NCBI GenBank assembly: GCA_004292515.1
Contig: RDXB01000046.1
Location: forward strand, 1 to 41,517
Length of the DNA stretch: 41,517 nucleotides
Direction of reading: 5' to 3'
From: Oscillatoriales cyanobacterium
Lineage (GTDB): Bacteria; Cyanobacteriota; Cyanobacteriia; CACIAM-69d
How positions within the stretch are numbered: the stretch's first letter is position 1; the number at the start of each line of letters is the position of its first letter. The position numbers and the translations under genes were made by a program. Under the pieces are notes generated by a model, which was not told the DNA's origin, did no database searches, and was given only the letters and a program-made list of their open reading frames with translations. Positions 16,450 through 26,005 of the stretch are shown here, piece by piece.

Positions 16450-17310
16450 TCAGGGCCTAGCCTGTTTCGACCCACCTATGCCTGGTAAACCATCGGGGCG
16501 ATCGGTTAGCCATTGATCGAGGTCGGCCAACAGACGATCGGGCAGTTCCCAGGGAAAGAGATGGGCGGCATTGTCGTAGCAGTGCCAGCGACTGTCGGTT
16601 AGGGCTGTGGCTGTGGCTTGGCTGGCGGCGGGAATGATGTGGCGATCGGCTGCGCCGGCTAGTACCAGCGCTGGGCAGCGAATGGCCACTAAGTCGGGTT
16701 GGCGATCGTACCCCTGGCTGAGGGCTTGGCTGAGGGCGCGTGTTGCCGATCGCGATGTTCGCAGCACGTCCCACAGGGCTGATTCAGCCAAATAGCGATA
16801 GGTGCTGGGGGTATGTTGCCGAATCAGGTAGCGCAGGAGCGATCGCGGCCCCCATTGCTCGATCGCCCACCGGTTGCCCGGCCAAAGTTGGTTTGTCAGC
16901 GCCGCCAACACGGTGTACAAACCATCGCGCCAATGGCTGGGCATGGGAGCGCTACGGGGGCGGGCTGCCGTGGCGATTAACACCAAACCGCTGACCCGAT
17001 CGGGGTGACGCAGGGCCAGCTCTAGGGCCAAAATGCCGCCCAATGACCAGCCCAACACCAGCACTTGGGGCATTTGTAGGCGATCGAGCAGGGTTACTAG
17101 ATCATCAATATGTGCCGCCATAGCAAAGTCACCGGGCGATCGACTGCGACCATAGCCGCGCAAGTCCGGGGCGATCGTGCAAAAGCGCCGGGAAAGATGG
17201 CGCACAAACACGCCCATGCTGCGGCTTGAGCCTGGATGGCCATGTAAGCAAAGGATTGGTGGGCCTTGACCCTGGCGATCGAACTGGAGGGAGACGGGGC
17301 GATCGCTCAT
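16450..17310 (-). CDS. Alpha/beta-fold hydrolase
   Basis: A 286-residue alpha/beta hydrolase. The oxyanion-hole motif is LCLHGHPGSSRS, the nucleophile elbow is GWSLGG (Ser near residue 106), a likely catalytic Asp is in LAGAADRHI, and the His is in NAAHLFPWELPD. The DLRGYGRSRSPGD segment is typical of the esterase/haloperoxidase-like subgroup. The substrate is unknown. ATG 17310 is preferred: longer versions only read the neighbouring gene in another frame. The start overlaps the stop of the 2H phosphoesterase gene as ATGA, so the pair is translationally coupled. Confidence 0.9.
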   Translation of the reverse strand: MSDRPVSLQFDRQGQGPPILCLHGHPGSSRSMGVFVRHLSRRFCTIAPDLRGYGRSRSPGDFAMAAHIDDLVTLLDRLQMPQVLVLGWSLGGILALELALRHPDRVSGLVLIATAARPRSAPMPSHWRDGLYTVLAALTNQLWPGNRWAIEQWGPRSLLRYLIRQHTPSTYRYLAESALWDVLRTSRSATRALSQALSQGYDRQPDLVAIRCPALVLAGAADRHIIPAASQATATALTDSRWHCYDNAAHLFPWELPDRLLADLDQWLTDRPDGLPGIGGSKQARP

Positions 17311-17936
17311 GGAGTCACTGCCCTGGCCGGCGTGTCGGGGTGGTGGTCGGGGCCGACGAGATCGGAACTCAACCGAAAGGCTTGATCGATTTGCCAGCAG
17401 CGATCGCGATGGCAGAGCAACACGATGTGATCGACCATGAAATCGGCTAGAAAGGGGCAATCGCCAAACTCAGCCCAGGCCGCATGGAACTGGGCCGGCT
17501 CCCAGTCCCGAAAAGCTACGGTCATATGCGCATGGAACGGTCGAGTTTCCCGAGGGATTTGGCAGTCGGTTTGGCAGCGATCGGCTAGGTCTGCCCGCAA
17601 AATTTCCAGCGATGGATTCGCCGCCGGCCGCAAAAACAGCACGCGCGGCACAAACGCCCCAAACCCATCCAAGCGCAATGCAAAGGGCGATCGCTCTCGG
17701 GCAAAATCCGCCAAAACCTGTCGGATCGGTTTCACAGCAGCCATCGATCGCTCGAATGGCGGGATTAGCGTGATGTGGGGCGGCGACTTGAGTGCTTGGC
17801 GCGTGCCAAACCGATCGGCACAGTCCTGCTTGAGCGCCGTCACCCGATCGCCCACCCCATCCGGCGGCACGATCGCCACAAACCACCGTTCCTGCTCACC
17901 CACGGAGCGATCGCGTCTAGGAGTCCGATTGTCCAT
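17307..17936 (-). CDS. 2'-5' RNA ligase family (2H phosphoesterase)
   Basis: A 209-residue 2H-superfamily protein with the two hallmark HxT motifs: SPPHITLIPPF (His near residue 54) and FHAHMTVAFRDW (near residue 138). Members such as ThpR open 2',3'-cyclic phosphates on RNA. The N terminus (ERWFVAIVPPDGVGDRVTALKQ) fits the family. The gene lies directly upstream of and overlaps the alpha/beta hydrolase by 4 nt. The real substrate is not known; RNA-repair or nucleotide-processing roles are inferred from the family. Confidence 0.9.
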   Translation of the reverse strand: MDNRTPRRDRSVGEQERWFVAIVPPDGVGDRVTALKQDCADRFGTRQALKSPPHITLIPPFERSMAAVKPIRQVLADFARERSPFALRLDGFGAFVPRVLFLRPAANPSLEILRADLADRCQTDCQIPRETRPFHAHMTVAFRDWEPAQFHAAWAEFGDCPFLADFMVDHIVLLCHRDRCWQIDQAFRLSSDLVGPDHHPDTPARAVTP

Positions 17937-17965
17937 TCCCCACCTGTTCCCTCAAAACAGCCTTA

Positions 17966-18025
17966 CAGCCAAGGCGCTTGCAACCAAGGCGCTTGCAGCC
18001 AAGGCACTTGCAGCCAAGGTAATTG
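17966..18025. repeat. 15-bp tandem repeat, four units
   Basis: Four consecutive 15-bp units: CAGCCAAGGCGCTTG and three variants with one to three changes. It lies between the divergent 2H phosphoesterase and YCII genes and takes up about half of that 133-bp promoter space. Confidence 0.85.
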
Positions 18026-18069
18026 ATCCCCGATCGTAGTAGTAATGAGTTCCAAACGCCGCTCGCCCT

Positions 18070-18348
18070 ATGCCTTGGTACGCCAAACTCGAAACCGGGA
18101 TTGTCAGCAAAGCCGACTTCGATCGGCAAGTGCCCGCCCACAAAGCCTATGTTCAAACCCTGATCGATCGCGGCCACCGGGCCAAAACCGGCTATTGGAA
18201 AGATGCACCGATCAGCGATCGGGGCGGTATGTTGCTGTTTTGGGCAGACTCACGGGCAGAAGCAGAGGCGATTGTGGCGGCTGACCCGCTGGTGCAAAAC
18301 GGCTGCGTTATCCATCATCTCTACGAATGGTGTGTGGTGCTGGAATAA
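18070..18348 (+). CDS. YCII-related (YciI-type) protein
   Basis: A 92-residue YCII-family protein with a ferredoxin-like alpha/beta fold. The N terminal MPWYAKLETG, the RQVPAHKAYVQTLIDRGH segment, the GGMLLFWADSRAEAEAIVAADPLVQNGC helix and the closing LYEWCVVLE are typical. Members use a His/Asp pair for small-molecule chemistry or act as dehalogenase-like or binding proteins; the exact role here is unknown. The TAA stop lies at the beginning of a repeat (ATAACGTCAGTTTGGG) that resembles the ends of the IS982 remnant. Confidence 0.9.
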   Translation: MPWYAKLETGIVSKADFDRQVPAHKAYVQTLIDRGHRAKTGYWKDAPISDRGGMLLFWADSRAEAEAIVAADPLVQNGCVIHHLYEWCVVLE

Positions 18349-18368
18349 CGTCAGTTTGGGTTAAACCC
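18344..18368. repeat. Solo copy of the IS982-type end repeat
   Basis: AATAACGTCAGTTTGGGTTA and the next bases match the motif at 14397-14417 with one mismatch over the core. No transposase is nearby. It includes the stop codon of the YCII gene. Confidence 0.5.
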
Positions 18369-18429
18369 ATCATGTTCAGGCCAAATCATGCCTTAGTCCA
18401 ATTCCAGCTCAATTCCGTGGTATCGTTAG

Positions 18430-18535
18430 GTTGACCTGGACTTGCGCGATCGCAACGCCCGAACCGTGTCAGAGCCGGAAGGCAGCAGCACTAAGGGATG
18501 CTTGAGATAGGCGCAATCTCCGGGTCTCTTTTTTT
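18430..18535 (+). ncRNA. ffs: SRP RNA (4.5S-type), with terminator T-run
   Basis: The signal-recognition-particle RNA core is clear: GTCAGAGCCGGAAGGCAGCA followed by GCACTAAGGG. The 5' arm GACCTGGA (18433-18440) pairs with TCCGGGTC near 18519-18526. This gives the small bacterial form of about 97 nt. A run of seven T follows at 18529-18535. A TATCGT at 18421-18426 could be the -10. With Ffh it targets membrane proteins to the translocon. Confidence 0.92.
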
Positions 18536-18961
18536 GAGCAAAATTTTTTGGGGCAAGAATTTTAGTCCCCAATTTTTTGGGGTGAAAATTCAGTCAGACC
18601 TAGTAAAGGAACCAACTCAAATCATTGGCTTAAAAGTCAAGCGTCAAGAGTTGGATCAGTAGATTAATCAGTAGATTAAGTTGAAGCACCAAACCCAACG
18701 CCAGTAAAATCTATATTGATCGTGTTGGGTTGAGCTTGCGAAACCCAACCTACTAGTTATCAACCCAGCTTATTTGTCTGGTTATGCAACTAGTTGTCGC
18801 CAAGGCTCGTGCCAAAATCCCCGGATGGTGAATCCCTGACCCCCTCGGCGACATCCCGATTTCTGAAAGCGCCCAAGCCATTGATTGTCCTGGGGCAAGT
18901 TGTCAAATTCACCCAACATCCACCCAAGCCCCTGGGCCACCATTACGCGATCGTGGGGTAG
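18536..18961. other. Repeat-rich spacer, no gene
   Basis: AATTTTTTGGGG occurs twice in 18542-18587. CAGTAGATTAA occurs twice near 18657-18680. A CCCAACCTAC-type dispersed repeat spans about 18692-18755. A solo right end like that of the MITE family is at 18762-18793 (AACCCAGCTTATTTGTCTGG). I see no credible coding sequence. Confidence 0.5.
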
Positions 18962-18981
18962 CAAGGGGCTTCAGCCCCTTG
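18962..18981. repeat. Dispersed palindrome family P, copy 3
   Basis: CAAGGGGCTTCAGCCCCTTG, preceded by CGATCGTGGGGTAG and followed by TCTATGACG. It is 35 bp beyond the end of the DUF3181 gene on the minus strand, where it could fold as a hairpin in the 3' end of the transcript. Confidence 0.75.
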
Positions 18982-19015
18982 TCTATGACGAGGGGGGATT
19001 TTTCCCAGCCTTTTG

Positions 19016-19333
19016 CTATAGCCCCTTGGCATCACGGTAGTCCTCGATCGCCTGGTAGAGCCGATCGATTTCCCGATCGGGCAGCAAATCCACTAGAGGA
19101 ATCGATCGCTTGCCCCCACCCACAACCACTGCCACATCCCCCAACAGTTGCAATAGCTTTTGGCGATTGAAGCTGCGATCGAGCAGGCTGGGATAGAGCT
19201 TTTCAGCTAGGGGCAAGTGCAGGTGAGCATTGGCTAAGTACAAATGCCACTTGGCCACATCCAGATAGGCCGCTTCGCCGATGTCCGCCGCTAGGGATTC
19301 GATCGCCTCGCTGTTAGGGGATTGCATGGCCAT
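19016..19333 (-). CDS. DUF3181 family protein
   Basis: A 105-residue helical protein that fits the small cyanobacterial DUF3181 family. Recognisable parts: EAIESLAADIGEAAYLDVAKWHLYLANAHLH, LAEKLYPSLLDRSFNRQKLLQLLGDVAVVVGGGKRSIPLVDLLP. Function unknown. It lies 90 bp downstream of narB on the same strand and may be read as part of the same transcript. Alternative Met at residue 3. A family P hairpin lies beyond its end. Confidence 0.85.
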   Translation of the reverse strand: MAMQSPNSEAIESLAADIGEAAYLDVAKWHLYLANAHLHLPLAEKLYPSLLDRSFNRQKLLQLLGDVAVVVGGGKRSIPLVDLLPDREIDRLYQAIEDYRDAKGL

Positions 19334-19423
19334 AGTAATGATCTCCAGCTTGATTGCTATTCAGAATGGATTGTGATTCAACCATATCTGGCGATATCTG
19401 GCGATTGGGATTTGGCGATCGAG

Positions 19424-21538
19424 CTAGGGGCGATCAAGCTTGGCCAACTGCACCGCGCAGGCCTTCAGTTCCGGTTCGTAGGAATCGGGGCAAGCTTCTG
19501 GATGGGTGAGGCTGTTGGCTTCGGCATGGTCATCCCACAGCCCGCCCCAATGCATCGGCACAAACACCGTTCCCGGCGCGATCGCCTTGGTCACCTTAGC
19601 CCGGAACTGACATTCCCCCCGGCGCGATCGCACCGCCACCCAGTCCCCTTCCCCAATCTCCAAAGGCACGGCATCAAAGGGATGAATTTCGATGAAAGGA
19701 TGGGGATGCATCTTTTTGATCTTGTCGATCCGGCCGGTGCGGGTTTGGGTGTGCCAATGGCCGTAGAGTCGTCCGACGGTTAGCACCAGTGGATAGGCCG
19801 CGTCGGGAGGTTCCGCCAGACCGCGCGAATGGACGGCGATGAATTGGGCCCGGCCATCGGCGGTGTTAAATCGGCCGTCGGTGTAGAGGCGCTTGGCGGG
19901 CTGACTACCTTCGGGCAGGGTCGAATCGGGGTAGGGCCATTGCAGGGGGCCTTGGGTACGGAGGCGATCGTGGGTGAGACCTGTCATGTCGCAGGGGCGA
20001 TCGCGCGTTAGTTGCACAAACTCCTGATACACATCAGCCGAGGACTCAAACCAAAATTGCTCGCGGAAACCCAAGCGTCGCCCCACTTCCGCAAAAATCG
20101 CCCAGTCTTCGCGGGCTTCGCCGGGGGGAGCCTGGAACCCTTGGGACAGGGTGACAAACCGCTCGGAGTTGGTCATCGTGCCGGTTTTTTCGCTCCACTG
20201 GGTGGCGGGCAACAGCAGATGGGCAAAGGCGGTGGTTTCCGTGGGGTGGTAGGACTCTTGATAGATCGTGAAGGGCGATCGCGCGAAGGCCGCTTTGGTC
20301 CGGTTCAGATCCGGGAAACTGACCGCAGGATTGGTGGCCGCAATCCACAGCAAGCCCACATCACCAGTTTCGAGACCCTCAACAATTTCCCAAGCCGATC
20401 GCCCTGTGTGGGGGGAAATGCGGCCCGCCGGGATCTGCCAAAATTGCTCCACCTCAGCCCGATGCTGGGAATTGGTCACCAATCGATAACCCGGCAGCAA
20501 CCGCGATAGGCCGCCCGCCTCGCGCCCACCCATGGCATTGGGCTGACCGGTCAGGGAAAAGGGGCCAGCACCCGGTTTACCAATTTGCCCCGTCAGCAGG
20601 TGCAGATTAATAATGCTGCGGACTTTGGCCGTGCCTTCGGAGGATTGGTTAATTCCCATCGACCAGAGGGACAAGACTCGATCGCTCTCGGCCCAAATCC
20701 GCGCGGCCGTTTCGATTAACTCGGCCGAAATGCCACAGCGATCGGCCACCCAGTCCGGCGAATATTGCCGCACGATCCCTTCATAGGCCGCAAACCCGTT
20801 GGTATGCGTGTCAATATAGGCGCGATCGATTCGATCCCACCGCAACAGCAGATGGGCAATGCCATTGAGCAAATCGATGTCTGTACCGGGGCGAATCGGC
20901 AGGTGCAAGTCTGCCACTTGGCCCGTTTCGGTGCAGCGGGGATCGGCCACAATCAACCGCACCTTGCCTGGGTTGGCCCGGTGGTGCTTGCGGAAGCGAT
21001 TGAACACAATGGGGTGACATTCCGCTGTGTTCGTCCCGATCGCAAACAGGCAATCCGTCAACTCCAAGTCGTCATAGCTACAAGGCGGCCCATCGGAACC
21101 AAAGCTGCGAATGTAGCCCGACACAGCCGACGACATGCAAAGGCGCGAATTCGCATCAAAGTTATTCGTTCCTAAACAGCCTTTGATTAATTTTTGGGCG
21201 GTGTAGTAGTCTTCGGTAACAAATTGCCCGGAACCATACATACAAATGCCGTCGGGCCCTTGGGTGGCCAGCACCGCTTGAATCCGACTGACGATCGCAT
21301 CGAAGGCCTCATCCCAGCTCACCCGCTGAAACTCAGCATCCAGGGAAGCCCGCAGCATGGGGTAGAGCAACCGATCGCGATCAACCGACTCCAAAATCGT
21401 CGCCCCTTTGACGCAGACCATCCCTTGGCTCGACGGATGGGCGCGATCGCCGCGCACCTTCGACCCCGCCGGGCCTTTGACCACTTCTAAGCCACAGCCC
21501 ACACCACAGTAGGGACAAACTGTTCTCACCGATTCCAT
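19424..21538 (-). CDS. narB: Ferredoxin-nitrate reductase
   Basis: A 704-residue assimilatory nitrate reductase of the cyanobacterial NarB type, reducing nitrate to nitrite with electrons from ferredoxin. Cys residues 8, 11, 15 and 42 (CPYCGVGC...GMVCVKG) ligate the 4Fe-4S cluster. The Cys in [13 protein letters not shown], near residue 133, is the usual molybdenum ligand of the bis-MGD cofactor. [29 protein letters not shown] and the C-terminal molydopterin-binding domain with [16 protein letters not shown] are all intact. It comes last in the nir/nrt cluster, 392 bp after nrtD with a hairpin/T-run between, so it may have partly independent transcription. I found no GTA-N8-TAC in that spacer. 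Confidence 0.97.
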   Translation of the reverse strand: MESVRTVCPYCGVGCGLEVVKGPAGSKVRGDRAHPSSQGMVCVKGATILESVDRDRLLYPMLRASLDAEFQRVSWDEAFDAIVSRIQAVLATQGPDGICMYGSGQFVTEDYYTAQKLIKGCLGTNNFDANSRLCMSSAVSGYIRSFGSDGPPCSYDDLELTDCLFAIGTNTAECHPIVFNRFRKHHRANPGKVRLIVADPRCTETGQVADLHLPIRPGTDIDLLNGIAHLLLRWDRIDRAYIDTHTNGFAAYEGIVRQYSPDWVADRCGISAELIETAARIWAESDRVLSLWSMGINQSSEGTAKVRSIINLHLLTGQIGKPGAGPFSLTGQPNAMGGREAGGLSRLLPGYRLVTNSQHRAEVEQFWQIPAGRISPHTGRSAWEIVEGLETGDVGLLWIAATNPAVSFPDLNRTKAAFARSPFTIYQESYHPTETTAFAHLLLPATQWSEKTGTMTNSERFVTLSQGFQAPPGEAREDWAIFAEVGRRLGFREQFWFESSADVYQEFVQLTRDRPCDMTGLTHDRLRTQGPLQWPYPDSTLPEGSQPAKRLYTDGRFNTADGRAQFIAVHSRGLAEPPDAAYPLVLTVGRLYGHWHTQTRTGRIDKIKKMHPHPFIEIHPFDAVPLEIGEGDWVAVRSRRGECQFRAKVTKAIAPGTVFVPMHWGGLWDDHAEANSLTHPEACPDSYEPELKACAVQLAKLDRP

Positions 21539-21930
21539 AGATCATTGACGCTTCTTAGCGATTTGATGGCGAAATTCATCGGGACATGAATGGCAAATTT
21601 TTAAAACCAACGAGGCAGGGGCAATCACGGAGACACTGACACCCGAGTTAGCAACCATTAATTAACCCTGATTCGTTAATAATCGGCTTAAAGGGGCCGG
21701 ATTAAAACAACATTTGTGTTGTAAAAAATAGCGCAAAAAATACCCCAACAGGGGTATAGGTTCCGTAGAATGTGCGATCCCAGCCACGATCGCCCAGTGG
21801 CCGTGGAGGATAAAAACGATAAGCACCCCATCAAGCATTCCCTCCACCATCAGGGGTCGATCAGTCGATCACGTCGATCACATTGAACCGCAGAGGGAAT
21901 GCTGGGCCGCCGAGCTGCCAAGACACTGGC
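21539..21930. other. nrtD-narB spacer
   Basis: Besides the hairpin at 21735-21757 it contains another inverted repeat, ACAACATTTGTGTTGT at 21707-21722, 169 bp upstream of narB, which might bind a regulator. No open frame is credible. Confidence 0.45.
21735..21757 (-). terminator. Hairpin plus T-run between nrtD and narB
   Basis: On the minus strand ATACCCC, TGTT loop, GGGGTAT is followed directly by a run of T (plus-strand A residues 21735-21740). It lies 174 nt after the nrtD stop and about 200 nt before narB. A 7-bp stem is short, so termination is likely partial. Confidence 0.6.
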
Positions 21931-22773
21931 CTACTCAGCTGCGTCGTCGTGGGCATAGCGGTTGAACAGGAAATCGAGCGCGTAGTTTCGCAGCTCGTAG
22001 TAGCGCGGATCCTCAAGCAGACGGGATCGATCGCGCGGCCGCGAAAACGGAATCTCCATCACCTCCCCAATCTTGGCGGCAGGCCCGTTGGTCATCATCA
22101 CCAAGCGATCGGACAGGTAGAGGGCCTCGTCAATGTCGTGGGTGATCATCATGACTGTCACCCGGTTGTCCCGCCAAATCTGCAACAGCTCGTCTTGCAG
22201 TTCTTCGCGGGTAATAGGGTCTAATGCCCCAAAGGGTTCATCCAAAATCAACACCTTGGGAGAAATGGCCAGCGCCCGGGCGATCGAAACCCGCTGCTTC
22301 ATCCCCCCAGAAATTTCGGCAGGTCGCTTGTTGATCGCTTCACTCAAGCCCACCATTTCCAGATATTTCAGGGCTGTGTTTTTTTGTTCGGCCTTGTCCC
22401 AACTGGGATACACCGCCTTCACGGCCAAAAAGACATTTTCAAGTACCGTTTTCCAGGGCAGCAGCGCATAGTTTTGGAACACCACCATTCGATCGGGCCC
22501 CGGCCGCACAATCCGCTCCTCCTGGAGACGAACCTCACCGCTAGTCGGCTCCGCAAAGCCCGACACCATGTTCAGCAGGGTGGACTTGCCACAACCCGAG
22601 TGGCCAATCACGCAGACAAATTCACCTTCATCGATGTTTAAGTCCACGCCATCGAGGACGGGGTAGGGGCCGCTCGGTGTTTGGTAGACCTTCGACACCT
22701 GATCGATGACCAGAAAATTTGGCTTCGGGGCAGACAGCATGGGGGAATGACTAGGTGAGGAAAGGGTTTGCAT
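21931..22773 (-). CDS. nrtD: Nitrate/nitrite ABC transporter ATPase
   Basis: One of the two ATPases of the NrtABCD importer. About 280 residues from ATG 22773 (MQTLSSPSHS), which matches the normal NrtD length; an upstream Met at 22812 adds 13 residues that look like read-through. Walker A GHSGCGKST, Q-loop VVFQNYALLPW, signature ISGGMKQRVSIARAL, Walker B VLILDEPFGALD, switch His in MITHDIDEAL. The C-terminal part (SRPRDRSRLLEDPRYYELRNYALDFLF) is typical of NrtD/TauB-like ATPases. It pairs with NrtC on the cytoplasmic face of NrtB. Confidence 0.95.
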   Translation of the reverse strand: MQTLSSPSHSPMLSAPKPNFLVIDQVSKVYQTPSGPYPVLDGVDLNIDEGEFVCVIGHSGCGKSTLLNMVSGFAEPTSGEVRLQEERIVRPGPDRMVVFQNYALLPWKTVLENVFLAVKAVYPSWDKAEQKNTALKYLEMVGLSEAINKRPAEISGGMKQRVSIARALAISPKVLILDEPFGALDPITREELQDELLQIWRDNRVTVMMITHDIDEALYLSDRLVMMTNGPAAKIGEVMEIPFSRPRDRSRLLEDPRYYELRNYALDFLFNRYAHDDAAE

Positions 22774-22974
22774 AAAATGGCCAGCAGTAGAACGAGTGGG
22801 TCGAAGCAACACAGGAATCGAAACACGGTGGCGAGCAGCAAGGAGATCAGGCGATCGCTGGGCGGGTCAGTGTGGTGGGGTTGCTCAAACCATGCGGCAG
22901 AGCGGCATCGTTGGGCACCCTTGACCACCCTTGACCACAGAACCCGTTTGATGCGATCGCCCTACCGAGTTGCT

Positions 22975-25005
22975 CTAGCTGGGGGTTGATGCAGGAGTGG
23001 ACACGGAGCAACTAAAGATTTCGTCCACGCGGATTTCCGCGACACGGACATTGCGCTTGATCGCCAGATTGTCCAGATAGTCGATCGGCGCGTTCGGGTC
23101 AAAGACCTGCCCATCAAACAAGGTGATGGGTTTGCGATCGAGCGAAATATCCGGCAAGTCGAGGTTGCGGGCCGCCGCCAGATAGGCCGCCGTCGGATTG
23201 ACCCGCTCGATCACTTCCACCCAGTTGCGAGGGAAGGGCGTGATTTCCCAGCGGGCCATCTGGGCCAGAGTCCACAGGGACTGCGTTGCATCGGGGCAAG
23301 CCGACCGATCCACAAAGTATTGGTGGAACGTGTAGAGATCTTCGGGCTTGGTGCCATTGCCCCGATCGAACGGAGCCAGGAACCCAGGAGCCATCATCTC
23401 CACCGGCAAGCCCACATAGTCCGGGCGGGACAAGATTTCCAGCACCTCAGCGCGGTTGCGGCGATCATCGCAATATTCACAGGCTTCCAACAGAGCTGTC
23501 AGCAACGCCACATGGGTTTGGGGATAGGCTTGGGCCCAGTCTTCGCGCACACCCAGCACCTTTTCCACGTGGCCGGGGAACAGGTCAAGATCCGTAGCCA
23601 TCACCACGCCGATCCCCTCTTGCACCGCCCGTGAGTTCCAAGGCTCACCCACGCAATAACCGTCGATGTTGCCCGCCTTCAGGTTGGAAACCATCTGGGG
23701 CGGGGGCACGGTGGCCAGGCTGATATCCCAGTCGGGATCGATGCCAGCCGAGGCAAACCAGTGGCGCAGAATCAAGTTGTGCATCGAGGATGGATGCACC
23801 ATCGCAAAGGTATGTACCTTGTCGGGATCGCGCTGGATGTAGGACTTGAAGCTGGCTAGGTCAGTGATGCCCTGGTCAATTAAGCGCTTGCTCCAGGTGA
23901 TGGCGTTGCCGTTACGCGACAAGACCATGGAGGCTTGGATCGGCACGGGGGCATTGTCACTGTTGCCGAGGGTCATGGAGAGGGGCATCCCCGCTACCAT
24001 TTGCCCTGCGTCGAGCTGGCCGGTGGCCACGCCGTGGGCGATCGATTTCCAGTTGGGTTTGCGCTGGAGGGTGACGCTTTCAAGACCATGCTTGGCGAAG
24101 AAGCCTTTTTCCTTGGCGATCGCCAGGGGTGCACAGTCCGTCAGCGGAATGAAGCCCAACTCCAGGTTGATTTTTTCCAAACCATTGCTGGCCACAACTG
24201 CCGGAGTGGCGGCCTTGCGCTTTTTGGAACGCTTTTGCTGGTTGAGGAAGTAAACCATTTCGTTGCGCAAGCTGTAGTAGCTCGGGTGGTTCACTACCTC
24301 CATCCGGTTGCGAGGACGGGGAATGTCTACCTCTAAAATTTGACCCACTTCGGCAGCGGGGCCCGTGGTCAGCATCACCACGCGATCGCTCAGGAGCAGG
24401 GCCTCGTCCACATCGTGGGTGACCATCACACAGGTGACTTTGCTCTCTTCGCAAATTCGCATCAGTTGCTCTTGCAGACCGCCCCGAGTCAGGGCATCCA
24501 GCGCCCCAAAGGGTTCATCCAGCAGCAGCACTTGGGGACGGGTGGCCAAGGCCCGGGCGATCGCCACCCGCTGTTTCATGCCGCCCGACAGTTCGCCGGG
24601 GAGCTTGTCGGCCGCGTGGGCCAAGCTCACCATTTGGATGTTTTCTTCGATGATCGCCTGACGCTCCGCCACGGGCAGGTTCTTCAGCACCGTGTTGACC
24701 GCGAGGGCAATATTCTCGCGAACCGTTTTCCAGGGCAACAGCGAATAGTTTTGAAACACCACCATTCGATCGGGCCCCGGCGATTCGATTTGGCGACCAT
24801 TGAGGATCGCGCCACCGTTGGTGGGCCCGTCGAGGCCAGCGATGATGTTGAGCAGGGTGGACTTCCCGCAACCCGAGTGGCCGATCAGCGAAATGAATTC
24901 GCCCTGGGCAATCTCGAAGTTGATGTTCTGGAGTGCAACGTAGCGACTGCCCCCCGGTAGCGGAAAGATTTTGTCAACGTGATCGATTTCCAGAAAAGCA
25001 GTCAT
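22975..25005 (-). CDS. nrtC: Nitrate/nitrite ABC transporter ATPase with fused NrtA-like domain
   Basis: A 676-residue two-part protein. Residues 1-260 form an ABC ATPase: Walker A GHSGCGKST (42-50), Q-loop VVFQNYSLLPW, signature LSGGMKQRVAIARAL, Walker B LLLDEPFGALD and VMVTHDVDEAL. After a basic linker (QQKRSKKRKAA) comes a domain like NrtA (about 290-660, starting INLELGFIPLTDCAPLAIAKEKGFF). In Synechococcus this domain is known to mediate ammonium-promoted inhibition of nitrate uptake. The protein therefore both powers and regulates the importer. It is separated from nrtB by 145 bp and from nrtD by about 200 bp. Confidence 0.96.
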   Translation of the reverse strand: MTAFLEIDHVDKIFPLPGGSRYVALQNINFEIAQGEFISLIGHSGCGKSTLLNIIAGLDGPTNGGAILNGRQIESPGPDRMVVFQNYSLLPWKTVRENIALAVNTVLKNLPVAERQAIIEENIQMVSLAHAADKLPGELSGGMKQRVAIARALATRPQVLLLDEPFGALDALTRGGLQEQLMRICEESKVTCVMVTHDVDEALLLSDRVVMLTTGPAAEVGQILEVDIPRPRNRMEVVNHPSYYSLRNEMVYFLNQQKRSKKRKAATPAVVASNGLEKINLELGFIPLTDCAPLAIAKEKGFFAKHGLESVTLQRKPNWKSIAHGVATGQLDAGQMVAGMPLSMTLGNSDNAPVPIQASMVLSRNGNAITWSKRLIDQGITDLASFKSYIQRDPDKVHTFAMVHPSSMHNLILRHWFASAGIDPDWDISLATVPPPQMVSNLKAGNIDGYCVGEPWNSRAVQEGIGVVMATDLDLFPGHVEKVLGVREDWAQAYPQTHVALLTALLEACEYCDDRRNRAEVLEILSRPDYVGLPVEMMAPGFLAPFDRGNGTKPEDLYTFHQYFVDRSACPDATQSLWTLAQMARWEITPFPRNWVEVIERVNPTAAYLAAARNLDLPDISLDRKPITLFDGQVFDPNAPIDYLDNLAIKRNVRVAEIRVDEIFSCSVSTPASTPS

Positions 25006-25150
25006 GGCGTTGTGCGATCGAGGAGTGAGTTATCGAAACCATTGACCAGCGATCGGTAAGCAGAAGCTCCCATCGCCGTCCAACCCACCGGGACTCCCAG
25101 TTGCCGAAATCCCTCCCGTTAGGCCGGGGCGAGTTGTACTGAGCGGCTCC

Positions 25151-25996
25151 CTAGCGGCGCTCGGGCGGAACAGAAATGCTGCCAACAAAAGCCACCAGGC
25201 GATCGAGCAACAGCCCCACCAAACCCACAAAAATCAGCGCCAAAATAATTTCACTCGTCAGCGAGCTGTTGTAGGCATCCCAGATGAAGAAGCCAATACC
25301 CACACCGCCGACCAGCATTTCTGCTGCCACGATCGCCAGCCAAGACAGACCCACACCGATTCGCAAGCCGGTGAACACATAGGGAACCGTGGCTGGAAAC
25401 AAAACATTCAAGAAATATTCAACCCGACCCAAGCGCAGCACCCGCGCCACGTTCTTATAGTCTTGGGGCACTTGCTGCACACCCGTCACCGTGTTCAACA
25501 GCACGGGCCAGACCGCCGTAATGAAGATCACGAAGAGAGCGGCAGACTGGTTATTTTTCAGGGCAGCCAAGGAAATCGGCAACCAAGCCAAGGGCGGAAT
25601 GGTCCGCAACAGTTGGAACACAGGATCGAATGCGTCGTAGACCAATTGGTTGCTACCGATCACGATCCCGAAAAGCACACCAACGATCGCTGCCACCGAA
25701 AAGCCGATCGCCACCCGCTGCAAGCTGGCCATCAAGTGCCAAAAAATGCCCACATCAGTGCTGTTGGGATCCGTGCGATCGAACGCCCCAATAATCAGCT
25801 CTTGGGTGTCCGTAAACACTTCCACAGGCCCCGGCAGCGGCGCACCGGGAATCGAACAAACGGCTTGCCAAGCCACCAGACACAACAATGTCCCCACCAG
25901 GGAAGCCAGGATCTTGCGAGCGTTCTTTTTGGAAATCGGCAAGAACCGCATCACCGAATCTAATAACGAACCAGAACTGGGTGTACTTGCTGCCAT
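25151..25996 (-). CDS. nrtB: Nitrate/nitrite ABC transporter permease
   Basis: Integral-membrane subunit of NrtABCD. About 281 residues from MAASTPSS (25996); an upstream Met at 26005 adds three. Hydrophobic segments begin near residues 30 (ILASLVGTLLCLVAWQAV), 88, 130, 160, 215 and 250, giving about six spans. The EAA-type cytoplasmic loop that docks the ATPases is present as AAEMLVGGVGIGFFIWDAYN. The preceding PLAWLPISLAAL segment is typical of the TauC/SsuC/NrtB group. Its 5' side is separated from nrtA by 330 bp with a palindromic element. Confidence 0.95.
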   Translation of the reverse strand: MAASTPSSGSLLDSVMRFLPISKKNARKILASLVGTLLCLVAWQAVCSIPGAPLPGPVEVFTDTQELIIGAFDRTDPNSTDVGIFWHLMASLQRVAIGFSVAAIVGVLFGIVIGSNQLVYDAFDPVFQLLRTIPPLAWLPISLAALKNNQSAALFVIFITAVWPVLLNTVTGVQQVPQDYKNVARVLRLGRVEYFLNVLFPATVPYVFTGLRIGVGLSWLAIVAAEMLVGGVGIGFFIWDAYNSSLTSEIILALIFVGLVGLLLDRLVAFVGSISVPPERR

Positions 25997-26005
25997 GATG
26001 TGCAA

